DNA of 35,692 nt, taken from IMG/VR virus record IMGVR_UViG_3300048044_000167, positions 1-35,692 of that record; one strand, written 5' to 3'. Positions 21,568 through 28,616 of this stretch are shown piece by piece (the first letter of the stretch is position 1; every line of letters begins with the position of its first letter). Under the pieces are notes generated by a model, which saw only the letters and a list, made by a program, of their open reading frames with translations, made no database searches and was not told the origin of the DNA. A program made the position numbers and the translations under genes. This DNA comes from a virus.

Positions 21568-23782
21568 TTTCAGTACCTCCAAACGGTATTCGCTTCAACT
21601 CGCATTGCTTGACAACCCAATTCGGATTGTAGCCTCTCTGCATGGCGATCTGCTCCAAACTAACTACATTTTTGGCCTTATGGACTTCTTCTTTTTTACG
21701 CTTCTTTTCAAGTTCAATTATTTCTGCAAGCTCGCCGTCACGCTGTTCTATTTCTTTCTGTTGCTCTACCTGGTAAATATGGTAACAATATGGACATACC
21801 GGTGATGGTTTGTGAACGCCAAAACATTTCGGACAAATTTTCATCGGAAACTCACGTTTTTCAGTAGGCTTTTTCTTTTTCGATTCCAGAGACCACTCGC
21901 GATCTTCATCAGGCAAACCATGCCGATACACATTGCCAACGTGGTCAATAATTTTTGCTATCTTACCAGGATTATCATCGTTCGGACGCATGGGCCGCAT
22001 TGCTTGCTGGATAAACAACGTTAGTGATTGTGTCGGCCTAGCTAATATGACCGTCTCCATAGCGGGAACATCAAATCCCTCGCTGATGAGATCAACATTA
22101 CACAATATTTTAATGGCACCTGTTTTAAATTCGTTGATAGCTGCAGCTCGGGTTATGCTCGGAGTCTCACCATCGATATGTAGCGCAGGAATACCAGACT
22201 GGCGAAACATGTCTGCGGTATGCTGACTATGCTCGATACTAGCGCAGTAGCAAACTGCTTTTGTACCTGGTGCCAACTCCTGATATTTTTTAATTAAGTC
22301 CCCGATAATTTCCGACTTGTCCATTCTCATAGCAATTTCAGACTGAACATAATCGCCGTATTTAACTTTCAAACCTTCAAGATTAGCTGCTACTGGTGGA
22401 GCGTAATAACGATAAGTCGATAAGTTTCCAGCAGCTACTAACTCCTTTACCGATGGTCCTATAATCATCGAATCAAATATGTCGCCGAGACCTTGACCGC
22501 CCATCCTCTGAGGTGTTGCCGTTAGCCCAATAACATAAGCGTCGGGGTAAATATCGAGTAGCTTACGCCAAGTATTCGCTACGGCATGATGACAATTATG
22601 GACCGCTATTCCATTGGCAAAGTAGGTTTGGTATTTTGCAACTTCAATATTGTAGACATAACCGTCTTGACACAAATGTGTAAATTTATCAGAACTTCCT
22701 TGTTCGAAAATCTCAACACGGTCCACCCGAGCGAGCTCAATAGTTCCATTTTCTTTTTGTCCTGCTTTTTCCGTTCCAAGGCCGCGTGAGAATAGCCGTC
22801 TATTTCTATGGCTATTTTTAATTCTGGATTGGCAATGTCGATCTTGTAATTTGTTGGATACCCCATTCCTAATGGAACCCCAGTTGGGACAGCGTACTCC
22901 ATATGAGGCCACCCCAACGTTTCCGATAGTATTTGTTGTGGAACTGAACTGCCGGTTCCATTTCCTCCGCGAACGGAAGGCTTGTGATGTATCCTTTTGA
23001 GAGTAGCTGACATTTTTTCTCTTGCATTTTGATCCTGCATTGGATTGTGATTTTTCATTCTTTCGGAAGCATCGCGATGATTGCGATCGATCATTTCCTC
23101 TCTGTAACACGTTTGGCATCTTTGCGACCTTTTTGTCTTCTTGGGTCCGCCGCAACAAGGGCATATATACATAAACTTCATCGCCTTTGGTTATCGCTTT
23201 TGCTTTTTTCCAACCATTATCCGTGAAGATTGGATGGTCAGCTGTACAAACTATGGTTTGATCATCGATCAGCAAACGGTATAGCGTTTGAGGAGCAAGT
23301 TTTCTTGAAATATTAGTCACAACTGAATAACAAACTTTCTTGGTTATTTCATCAAAACAAGGTATGGAATCGCCAACTTTTATTTTTTCAATAGTCGTAT
23401 TGCCAACTGCAGTCCCAGCAACAAAACACTCGTCCAATATGATTAACTGCGGCTGCTGTATACGGTTGGTTCTATTGACGATCGTTTTGATACTACCAAT
23501 CTGAATACTTTCGCTTGGATTCATCGGATATTTAGCGGCAACGATGCCATGAGAAACATTGAGTTTGTTGAATGTTTTTGAAGACTGGTCAATTAATTCT
23601 TGGCGGTGGACCGCAAACAATGTGTTATTACCTTTGAGCCTTGCCTGTGATGCCATCCACGCCATGATTATTGTCTTGCCGGAACCACATGGACTAACTA
23701 TACATATTCTTTTTTTTCCACTCTGGAATTCTATTCGGCTACCATCGATCAGCATTTCTTGATAATCACGAAGTTCGAACAA
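21560..23782 (-). CDS. SF2 DEAD/DEAH helicase interrupted by an intein
   Basis: 740 codons from TTG 23782, seven bases after GAGGTGA; the frame is open a little further up without a site. Helicase motifs: Walker A PCGSGKT (31-37), DExH box split as LIILDE | CHH (118 / 397), GLTATPQR, SEGFDVP and QAMRPMRP (motif VI). A C-terminal Cys4 zinc ribbon (CPKCFGVHKPSPVCPYC) and a coiled tail follow. Residues 119-396 are a 278-residue intein. The spliced product would have 462 residues. This family of phage helicases lies with SSB and annealing genes and probably serves replication or recombination. Without splicing the DExH box is broken and the enzyme dead. Confidence 0.92.
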   Translation of the reverse strand: MFELRDYQEMLIDGSRIEFQSGKKRICIVSPCGSGKTIIMAWMASQARLKGNNTLFAVHRQELIDQSSKTFNKLNVSHGIVAAKYPMNPSESIQIGSIKTIVNRTNRIQQPQLIILDECFVAGTAVGNTTIEKIKVGDSIPCFDEITKKVCYSVVTNISRKLAPQTLYRLLIDDQTIVCTADHPIFTDNGWKKAKAITKGDEVYVYMPLLRRTQEDKKVAKMPNVLQRGNDRSQSSRCFRKNEKSQSNAGSKCKRKNVSYSQKDTSQAFRSRRKWNRQFSSTTNTIGNVGVASYGVRCPNWGSIRNGVSNKLQDRHCQSRIKNSHRNRRLFSRGLGTEKAGQKENGTIELARVDRVEIFEQGSSDKFTHLCQDGYVYNIEVAKYQTYFANGIAVHNCHHAVANTWRKLLDIYPDAYVIGLTATPQRMGGQGLGDIFDSMIIGPSVKELVAAGNLSTYRYYAPPVAANLEGLKVKYGDYVQSEIAMRMDKSEIIGDLIKKYQELAPGTKAVCYCASIEHSQHTADMFRQSGIPALHIDGETPSITRAAAINEFKTGAIKILCNVDLISEGFDVPAMETVILARPTQSLTLFIQQAMRPMRPNDDNPGKIAKIIDHVGNVYRHGLPDEDREWSLESKKKKPTEKREFPMKICPKCFGVHKPSPVCPYCYHIYQVEQQKEIEQRDGELAEIIELEKKRKKEEVHKAKNVVSLEQIAMQRGYNPNWVVKQCELKRIPFGGTENV
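22595..23428 (-). other. Class 1 intein in the helicase DExH box
   Basis: 278 residues with block A (CFVAGTAVG, Cys1; TIEKIKVGD), block B (TIVCTADHPIFTDNGW, with the TxxH), block F (YVYNIEVAKYQTYFANG) and block G (IAVHN then Cys+1). All residues needed for standard splicing are present. Roughly residues 1-97 and 233-278 make a normal mini-intein of about 145 residues. The middle, in this frame, is rich in Arg, Ser, Asn, Gln and Lys, looks like no folded protein, and is the out-of-frame reading of the nested endonuclease gene. Yet it has no stop. Confidence 0.93.
22606..23181 (-). CDS. EDxHD (Vsr-like/DUF559) homing endonuclease nested out of frame in the intein
   Basis: 191 residues in the +1 frame relative to the intein. 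Two CxxC pairs (C7/C10, C22/C25) form an N-terminal zinc finger. A basic linker with RMKNHNPMQD and SVRGGNGTGSS is followed by a Vsr-like nuclease core: IAIEIDGYSH with E126, D128, H132, then D141, and LGWTVLRFSNKEVL. This matches the EDxHD homing endonucleases of phages. It has its own ATG (23181, or 23172 with AAAGG 11 bases upstream) and its own stop, 11 bases before the intein end. Its last 40 codons overlap the intein splicing blocks F and G. Confidence 0.88.
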   Translation of the reverse strand: MKFMYICPCCGGPKKTKRSQRCQTCYREEMIDRNHRDASERMKNHNPMQDQNAREKMSATLKRIHHKPSVRGGNGTGSSVPQQILSETLGWPHMEYAVPTGVPLGMGYPTNYKIDIANPELKIAIEIDGYSHAALERKKQDKKKMELLSSLGWTVLRFSNKEVLINLHICVKTVMSTILKLQNTKPTLPME

Positions 23783-23853
23783 TAAAATCACCTCGAAAAG
23801 GGTAAAGAGTAGCCCATCCAAAGCGAATTAGATGGGCTATGTTAAGTTATATA

Positions 23854-24435
23854 TTAGTAGGGTGAATTGGACGGTGGGAACGGCAATGTAGTTGCTGGTG
23901 TAAACGGTGGTGTAGCTGGTGCCGGTGCGGCAGCCGCAGGTTTAATAATTTGCCAATTGCCATTTATTTGTTGCCACAGATTACCCGCATTATCATACTG
24001 TGGTGCCAGTGCTGCAGCTGGTGCAGCTGGTGCAGCCGGTGGCGCATATTGAGGACCAGCTGGTGGCTGTCCGTATGGCTGAGCAGTTGCAGGAGGCACT
24101 CCATATGGTTGAGCAGGGGCAGCTGCCGGTGTGGACCCTTTCGGTTCAACAAAATCAATGGTATTAATATTGCACTGCCAAGATCGTTGTTTCTGGCCAT
24201 TGTTATCAGTCCATTGCTGTTCTTCCATTCGACCAGATACAACCAACTTATGGCCTTTTTGGCAAGAATTTAAAATTAATTCAGCTGTTTTTCCAAATGC
24301 TGAGCACCGGAAGAAACTAACCTTATCCTGGCCATAGTTGTCAGCCAGATTAAAATGTGCGATTGCTTTACCGTCTTGAGCTGTTTTTGATTCCGGATTA
24401 TCTGTAAATCTTCCTGAAATTACAATACTATTCAT
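23854..24435 (-). CDS. ssb: Single-stranded DNA-binding protein
   Basis: 193 residues. The OB fold spans about 1-105 (SIVISGRFTDNPESKTA, HFNLADNY, FFRCSAFGKTAELI, LVVSGRMEEQQWTDNNGQK). A long Pro/Ala/Gln/Tyr-rich tail follows. The tail end is LPFPPSNSPY and lacks the acidic DDDIPF tip, although an LPF is present. It protects ssDNA during phage replication and sits next to the helicase and the ERF annealing gene. Start at ATG 24435 after GGAGGT. Confidence 0.95.
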   Translation of the reverse strand: MNSIVISGRFTDNPESKTAQDGKAIAHFNLADNYGQDKVSFFRCSAFGKTAELILNSCQKGHKLVVSGRMEEQQWTDNNGQKQRSWQCNINTIDFVEPKGSTPAAAPAQPYGVPPATAQPYGQPPAGPQYAPPAAPAAPAAALAPQYDNAGNLWQQINGNWQIIKPAAAAPAPATPPFTPATTLPFPPSNSPY

Positions 24436-24473
24436 ATGTTATTTACCTCCAAATTTTTGTTGTGCGTAGTGAA

Positions 24474-24659
24474 CTAACGTGATTGCAGCCCTAAAATATG
24501 GATACCTTTAAGTTTTTTAGTTCCATCATAATTACTACAATTGGTCATTGGTTCATCTTCGAGGCAAAAGTCGCAATGATGGCAATCATCATTACCGCCT
24601 TCTGGCATAGCCATCAGACAATCATTGCATTGACATATCTTGCAAATATTCGCTATCAT
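24474..24659 (-). CDS. Small Cys-rich protein
   Basis: 61 residues starting at ATG 24659; the ribosome site GGAGG comes from the last codons of the ERF gene. Nine Cys and two His in the first 42 residues (ICKICQCNDC, CHHCDFC) predict one or two zinc sites. Coupled between ERF and SSB. It may be a small DNA-binding or adaptor protein; no family recognised. Confidence 0.6.
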   Translation of the reverse strand: MIANICKICQCNDCLMAMPEGGNDDCHHCDFCLEDEPMTNCSNYDGTKKLKGIHILGLQSR

Positions 24660-24661
24660 GA

Positions 24662-25435
24662 CTATTGACCTCCAAATTTTTTCTGTGCGAAAACTTTAAA
24701 TTCCTCAATAATTGTCTTGCATTCTTCAAACATTAACTGCGCTGGTGCTTTACCGAATCGATTCTGAACCCAGGTGAGCAAACCATTTGGATCCCAGCCA
24801 GCTTTATTCCAAGCTTCGATAATCTCATTTTCTTTAGCAGGAAATCCATATATAGGCCGAGCAGGCTGTTCTGAAATAAATGGTTGTTCAACCGTAAACG
24901 GCTGCGGAGCCGGTATAAATGGCGGTGCAACTTGTTGAGCTGGCACAAACGGTGGTGCTGCAGCCGCTGTAAACGGCTGAGCAAGTGTAAATTGTTGCTG
25001 GTCCGTTCGTGGATCGGCTTCCGGATCGTTGCCAATCGGAATATTTAATAATTTGCACCATGCGTTTTTCATGGCCATTGTTTGAGCTTTGGCCACCGCC
25101 TTATCACCTGGATCAGTGCCGCTCCCTTCACATATAGACGTGCAATATTCGCCCGTTTCTACATCAATGACCTGTAAATAAACTTTTGATCTTATATACT
25201 TCCAAGTAGCGCCTTTGGCCGTATTATAATTTGATTGCTCAACGGTCTCAAATTGTGGAATTGATACAACTTTTAATGCAACTAATTCTTCTTGCACTCG
25301 ATCAGATACAGCTTCATAGCTAAGATATTTGTAACGGAGCTCCTTAGAATCGACATCTTTTTGCATGTATGGTATTTTTGCCATAAGCTGAAGCAATTTC
25401 TCAGCAATGGCCTTCCCCGAGAAAAACTGCTCCAT
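24662..25435 (-). CDS. ERF-family single-strand annealing protein
   Basis: 257 residues. The N-terminal 150 residues match the ERF recombinase family: YKYLSYEAVSDRVQEELVALKVVSIP, a strand set with WKYIRSKVYLQVID, and GSGTDPGDKAVAKAQTMAMKNAWCKLLNIP. A Pro-rich linker with repeated PPF/QPF motifs (residues about 155-205) leads to a short C-terminal helical part. It anneals complementary ssDNA during phage recombination, working with SSB and probably the Gam-like protein beside it. Confidence 0.88.
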   Translation of the reverse strand: MEQFFSGKAIAEKLLQLMAKIPYMQKDVDSKELRYKYLSYEAVSDRVQEELVALKVVSIPQFETVEQSNYNTAKGATWKYIRSKVYLQVIDVETGEYCTSICEGSGTDPGDKAVAKAQTMAMKNAWCKLLNIPIGNDPEADPRTDQQQFTLAQPFTAAAAPPFVPAQQVAPPFIPAPQPFTVEQPFISEQPARPIYGFPAKENEIIEAWNKAGWDPNGLLTWVQNRFGKAPAQLMFEECKTIIEEFKVFAQKKFGGQ

Positions 25436-26004
25436 TATTTACGCTCCTTCACACTAACTGAATCAGGATACTCAATTGCCGTAAGAAAATCTAAAATCTC
25501 GCCATCGGCTGATATAACTTGTCCGGTTTTTGTGACTGTGAGCGTATTTTTAAATTCAGTCCAATTTGTTGATTTTTCGGTAATGATAAATTGTGGTGCT
25601 AACTTTTCTATTTGGTCAGTGAGTTTTTTACTCTTGCCGTCGACTTTCTCTTCAGCAATGAAAAATACCGGATCTCGTGAGTGAAAACTAATATTGCCGC
25701 TGGGGAGTTTGACAGTTTTTTTCTTACCATCAAGCTGTTGCTCAGCATAAGGCCTTAACAATCCCAGAAAAAATTCAATTGAACTATCGTTATCGGCTTC
25801 TATGCCAGATTGCCATTCCTTGATTTTTGCTATCTGTTCAGCAGCAAGTTTCTTTGCATCAGCAGTTTTCTGCTGCAGTTTAATAATCTTACGAACAGCC
25901 CAATCAGCTTTGTTATCATCATCAATGACAGATTTTTGACTTTGCTGTTCAAGATCAGTGTCGATATTTAAAAACTCGTCTAAACTTTCGGCCAAATCCG
26001 GCAT
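25435..26004 (-). CDS. Gam-like host nuclease inhibitor
   Basis: 189 residues from ATG 26004 (GAGGAA upstream). A long helical N-terminus (ADWAVRKIIKLQQKTADAKKLAAEQIAKIKEW) and the VKLPSGNISFHSRDP segment are hallmarks of the Gam family of Firmicutes phages. In phage Mu, Gam binds DNA ends and blocks RecBCD-type exonuclease. Overlaps the ERF gene by one base and the upstream DUF1351 gene by the TGATG arrangement, so the three are co-translated as a recombination module. Confidence 0.82.
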   Translation of the reverse strand: MPDLAESLDEFLNIDTDLEQQSQKSVIDDDNKADWAVRKIIKLQQKTADAKKLAAEQIAKIKEWQSGIEADNDSSIEFFLGLLRPYAEQQLDGKKKTVKLPSGNISFHSRDPVFFIAEEKVDGKSKKLTDQIEKLAPQFIITEKSTNWTEFKNTLTVTKTGQVISADGEILDFLTAIEYPDSVSVKERK

Positions 26005-27059
26005 CACACATTCCTCTTTTCTTGGCTGACAATCTCAAACCGAATGCCGCGATCATCTAGAAACGCCTTAAACCCGCTTGCCTGTGGAATTGTAATCTCT
26101 GGCAATCTCAGTACGACATTCCAAGTTGCTGGCATCACTGGCGGCATTGGTGGTATTGCGTTCGGGATGAATTGTGGATGTACCGGCGGCATCGGTGGTC
26201 CTGATTGTGAGACTGGATTCGGTGGTACAAATCGCGGCGGCCCTGATGGAATATATGTCGGTTCAATTATTACCGGTTCCGGTGCAGCTGGTGGAGGATC
26301 AGGAATGGCTGCTCGTTGCTCCATATCGCGGCGATCATGACAAACCTGGATGATTATATTTGATATTTCCGGTAGCGGTGCCATAGCTACCAGGTGATTT
26401 ACATCGTCTGGTATGACAGGAGTTTTTAATCCCGCTGACTGAGAGTGTACAGCACACAATCCGGCGATCATTTCGATACGTTCCCGCTTCAATTTTACGG
26501 CCTCGTCATCACGAGATTGCTGGCTCAACATATCTTCAATAACTGTGATAACCGCTTTTTTCGTCGCTGGCAGCTTTGCCGTTTTCTTTGTCCAGTCAGA
26601 TTTGATGGCAAACTTGCCAAAATACTCAGGCCGGACTCCCAGGCTGTTCGCGGATTTCTCAGCAAACGTCAGTAATTCTGATTCCAGTTTGACGATGCGA
26701 GCGTTCTCGTATTTCAGGATCTGATCTTTAAGCGGTTTTTCAACCTGCTCAACAAGTAACTGCAGCTCTTTGATTTCCGTTTCGAATCGCTTGTAAGGTT
26801 CTTCAAGCTTTTTCTTAACTTCCTTCCGGAAATTATCAATCTTGATGCGTACACCGGCAATCTCTTTTTGATCGGATTCCATACTCTTCAAATTTTCTTC
26901 GTTGACGACAAGATTAGTGTATTTAGCTATGTAATCTTGGAGTTTGATTTTTATTTCAAGAAAATTCCAAACGAAATTATTCTTGTTCTCAATTATTTTG
27001 GGTTCCATTATTACCGGCTCTGCTGTTATCGGTTCCAATGACTTTTCATCAGTTTCCAA
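26004..27059 (-). CDS. DUF1351 family protein with Pro-rich tail
   Basis: 351 residues. A long coiled-coil region (LKSMESDQKEIAGVRIKIDNFRKEV...) and the adjoining EYFGKFAIKSDWTKKTAK segment are typical of DUF1351, a family found beside ERF/RecT genes. Residues about 250-320 are Pro-rich (PPMPPVHPQF, IPPMPPVMP). The C-terminal 45 residues form a small domain. Probably a structural partner in the recombination complex; exact role unknown. Confidence 0.75.
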   Translation of the reverse strand: METDEKSLEPITAEPVIMEPKIIENKNNFVWNFLEIKIKLQDYIAKYTNLVVNEENLKSMESDQKEIAGVRIKIDNFRKEVKKKLEEPYKRFETEIKELQLLVEQVEKPLKDQILKYENARIVKLESELLTFAEKSANSLGVRPEYFGKFAIKSDWTKKTAKLPATKKAVITVIEDMLSQQSRDDEAVKLKRERIEMIAGLCAVHSQSAGLKTPVIPDDVNHLVAMAPLPEISNIIIQVCHDRRDMEQRAAIPDPPPAAPEPVIIEPTYIPSGPPRFVPPNPVSQSGPPMPPVHPQFIPNAIPPMPPVMPATWNVVLRLPEITIPQASGFKAFLDDRGIRFEIVSQEKRNV

Positions 27060-27351
27060 TTAATTCACCTCGTTTCAATTGTTCTGACCAATCAGGCACC
27101 CCTACACCAACGCATTCAACAATCGATGCATAGCGGTCATTGATGGTAATTACTTTTTTGATGGAAACGAAATCTCCAACAGAAAATTCAGTAGGATACA
27201 CTTTTAAAAATTTTCGGGCCTCATCTGCAGAAGGGAAAACCACAGCGGAATCTTGACCAACAGCATCAATTTTTGACCAAAAATGAAACCCGAAACAACT
27301 TCCTAGATAAACGCCAATTTCTTTACTGACGATAATGTAACGCTCAAACAA
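27049..27351 (-). CDS. Unknown small phage protein
   Basis: 100 residues starting at TTG 27351 (GGTGA five bases upstream). Beta-rich with FPSADEARKFLKVYP in the middle, a pattern seen in small phage proteins of the early operon. It overlaps the DUF1351 gene start by 11 bases. No function recognised. Confidence 0.55.
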   Translation of the reverse strand: MFERYIIVSKEIGVYLGSCFGFHFWSKIDAVGQDSAVVFPSADEARKFLKVYPTEFSVGDFVSIKKVITINDRYASIVECVGVGVPDWSEQLKRGELIGN

Positions 27352-27365
27352 TTAATTCACCACTT

Positions 27366-27551
27366 TTACGTATATTTTAAATTCCGATTGCATATCATAG
27401 ACTGGAAATTATTGCCCTTGTGCTCAATAAAATGTTCATACCAGCACCGATAGCAAATTAACTTCCCATTCAATATCCGAAATTCTGAGCCGTGCGGCTT
27501 TAAAATCCAGCCGCATTCCTGGCAATAAATATGTCGAATTATCCGCTTCAT
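27366..27551 (-). CDS. Zinc-ribbon-like small protein
   Basis: 61 residues with two CxxC pairs (YCQECGW and ICYRCWYEHF), as in rubredoxin-like or zinc-ribbon knuckles. ATG 27551 shares bases with the stop of the 42-residue gene upstream. Possibly DNA- or protein-binding; unknown. Confidence 0.6.
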   Translation of the reverse strand: MKRIIRHIYCQECGWILKPHGSEFRILNGKLICYRCWYEHFIEHKGNNFQSMICNRNLKYT

Positions 27552-27676
27552 GACGCCACCAACTTTCTTTTTTCCATGTAAACGAATGTCAGTCCATTTT
27601 TCAAAATCACTCTACCTATTTCAACGTAATCCCCGTGATACCAAACAGCGATGTGATGTGGAGGTGCCTGGATCAT
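27548..27676 (-). CDS. 42-residue overlapping gene
   Basis: Starts at ATG 27676 with GGGGG/AAGGGGG about 10 bases upstream, overlaps the end of the 89-residue gene in another frame, and ends in an ATGA overlap with the next gene. The peptide (VWYHGDYVEIGRVILKNGLT) alternates charged and hydrophobic residues like a small beta barrel. The perfect fit between neighbours supports it. Function unknown. Confidence 0.5.
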   Translation of the reverse strand: MIQAPPHHIAVWYHGDYVEIGRVILKNGLTFVYMEKRKLVAS

Positions 27677-27890
27677 TTAGAATCGCCCCCTTCTGCTGCG
27701 CAATCTCCCGGCAGTATTGTGCCAATCCATCGGCAAATGAGGATTCAATTAATTTATATACTTTCGCATACCGAAGTAATTCATCAGCAGATAACACGTC
27801 ATAAGCAAATTCGTGATCAATTCCGTAGGCATACCCCCGACGATATTCGGGATCTTTGCGGAGTCTACAATCATGCGCCGTGACGGTCAT
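27621..27890 (-). CDS. Unknown small phage protein
   Basis: 89 residues from ATG 27890 after GGGAGATGAATAAAC. Helical, with YRRGYAYGIDHEFAYD and AQYCREIAQQKGA. Some similarity in feel to other early phage regulators; no family recognised. Confidence 0.55.
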   Translation of the reverse strand: MTVTAHDCRLRKDPEYRRGYAYGIDHEFAYDVLSADELLRYAKVYKLIESSFADGLAQYCREIAQQKGAILNDPGTSTSHRCLVSRGLR

Positions 27891-27914
27891 GTTTATTCAT
27901 CTCCCGAGTTGTGT

Positions 27915-27978
27915 TATAATACAGTTGTGTATATGTCATTGGAGTCTCTTACGTTCGAGCGTAATTGACTCTTTTTTT
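27915..27978 (+). ncRNA. Possible short RNA: extended -10 box plus hairpin
   Basis: TGTTATAAT (27912-27920) is an extended -10 box. About 25 bases later GAGTC-TC-TTACG-TTCGAG-CGTAA-TT-GACTC is followed by seven T (27942-27978). Together they could give a transcript of roughly 50 bases, antisense to the start region of the 27621-27890 gene. No -35 box is obvious, and TATAAT also falls in a minus-strand reading frame, so this is tentative. Confidence 0.3.
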
Positions 27979-28009
27979 ATGCCCGTTGCCATCCATTGCA
28001 CCTCACATG

Positions 28010-28168
28010 TTATGGACTTCCCAACAATACTACCACCACGCCAGCAATTGGCACTGACAGCAATCCCAACAGAAACAACAGATCACATAAAAATATTTTT
28101 GGTTTCAGTCGGCGGTGCAAGTGAATTGTTTTTGCTGACACTGGATAAACGGTGATCGTTTTAATCAT
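28010..28168 (-). CDS. Small membrane protein
   Basis: 52 residues from ATG 28168 with a strong AAAGGAGGTGAAATCC site. A basic N-terminal half (IHLHRRLKPKIF) is followed by two short hydrophobic stretches (LCDLLFLLGLLSVPIAGVVVVLLG), so one hairpin or single-pass membrane protein. Nothing else is known. Its start region is one copy of a duplicated regulatory element. Confidence 0.6.
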   Translation of the reverse strand: MIKTITVYPVSAKTIHLHRRLKPKIFLCDLLFLLGLLSVPIAGVVVVLLGSP

Positions 28169-28172
28169 GGAT

Positions 28173-28217
28173 TTCACCTCCTTTCGAAGGAAATTTATGG
28201 ATTTTGTCGAAATGTCG
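28173..28217. repeat. Duplicated regulatory element, copy A
   Basis: Shares with 28617-28664 the order TTCACCTC, CTTTCG, GGAAATTT, TGG, TGT(C/T)GAAAT(G/A)TCG. Both copies sit between a leftward small gene and a rightward small gene, covering the leftward ribosome site and the upstream region of the rightward gene. Confidence 0.6.
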
Positions 28218-28253
28218 TTATAGAGATGTTAGACCGCTTAGATTGGAGGAAAT

Positions 28254-28478
28254 ATGGCAAAATTGTTGAACTGGGAAATCACTCCCTACAGAGACACACT
28301 AGAAATATTCGAAGGTGAAAATAATCGCTTAGCTGTACTTTCAAATGTTACGGGTGAATCTCAAGCTTTTATATCTCTAAAAACCGAAAATGATTCTTCA
28401 TTGATAAAATTAACATCAGGTAACGTTACTTTTTTGATGAATCCAGAAGCTAAAACTATTATGGTTAAAAAGAGGTAA
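28254..28478 (+). CDS. Unknown small protein on plus strand
   Basis: 74 residues from ATG 28254 after TTGGAGGAAAT. Beta-rich (LEIFEGENNRLAVLSN, FISLKTENDSSLIKLTSGNVTFLMN). Its stop overlaps the 3' end of a convergent minus-strand gene. It belongs to a mixed-orientation block of small genes between immunity and recombination regions. No function recognised. Confidence 0.65.
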   Translation: MAKLLNWEITPYRDTLEIFEGENNRLAVLSNVTGESQAFISLKTENDSSLIKLTSGNVTFLMNPEAKTIMVKKR

Positions 28479-28611
28479 CTTTTTGACTTTTTAAATCGTT
28501 CTTTAAGCGGTCTAACGTTTCTTCTGCTGTTTCAATCGAGTAACCATATTTCCGGCAAAATTTCAGAAATATAGTTTCGATTTCGTCATAGTGCCAATCG
28601 GTAGTATTCAT
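28465..28611 (-). CDS. Unknown 48-residue protein
   Basis: ATG 28611 follows GAGGTGAAAAGCA. Helical and charged (YDEIETIFLKFCRKYGYSIETAEETLDRLKNDLK). Convergent with the 28254-28478 gene, overlapping by 14 bases at the 3' ends. No function recognised. Confidence 0.55.
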   Translation of the reverse strand: MNTTDWHYDEIETIFLKFCRKYGYSIETAEETLDRLKNDLKSQKVTSF

Positions 28612-28616
28612 TGCTT

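Noticed and set aside
22595-23428. Simple double-frameshift damage of an ordinary intein-endonuclease fusion
   Set aside because: Two compensating indels placed just at the domain borders would be needed, the endonuclease has its own start and stop, and both frames are free of stops. Not excluded without resequencing, but less likely.
27856-28155. 99-codon plus-strand frame
   Set aside because: Opposes a small membrane-protein gene with a strong ribosome site and has no start signal of its own.
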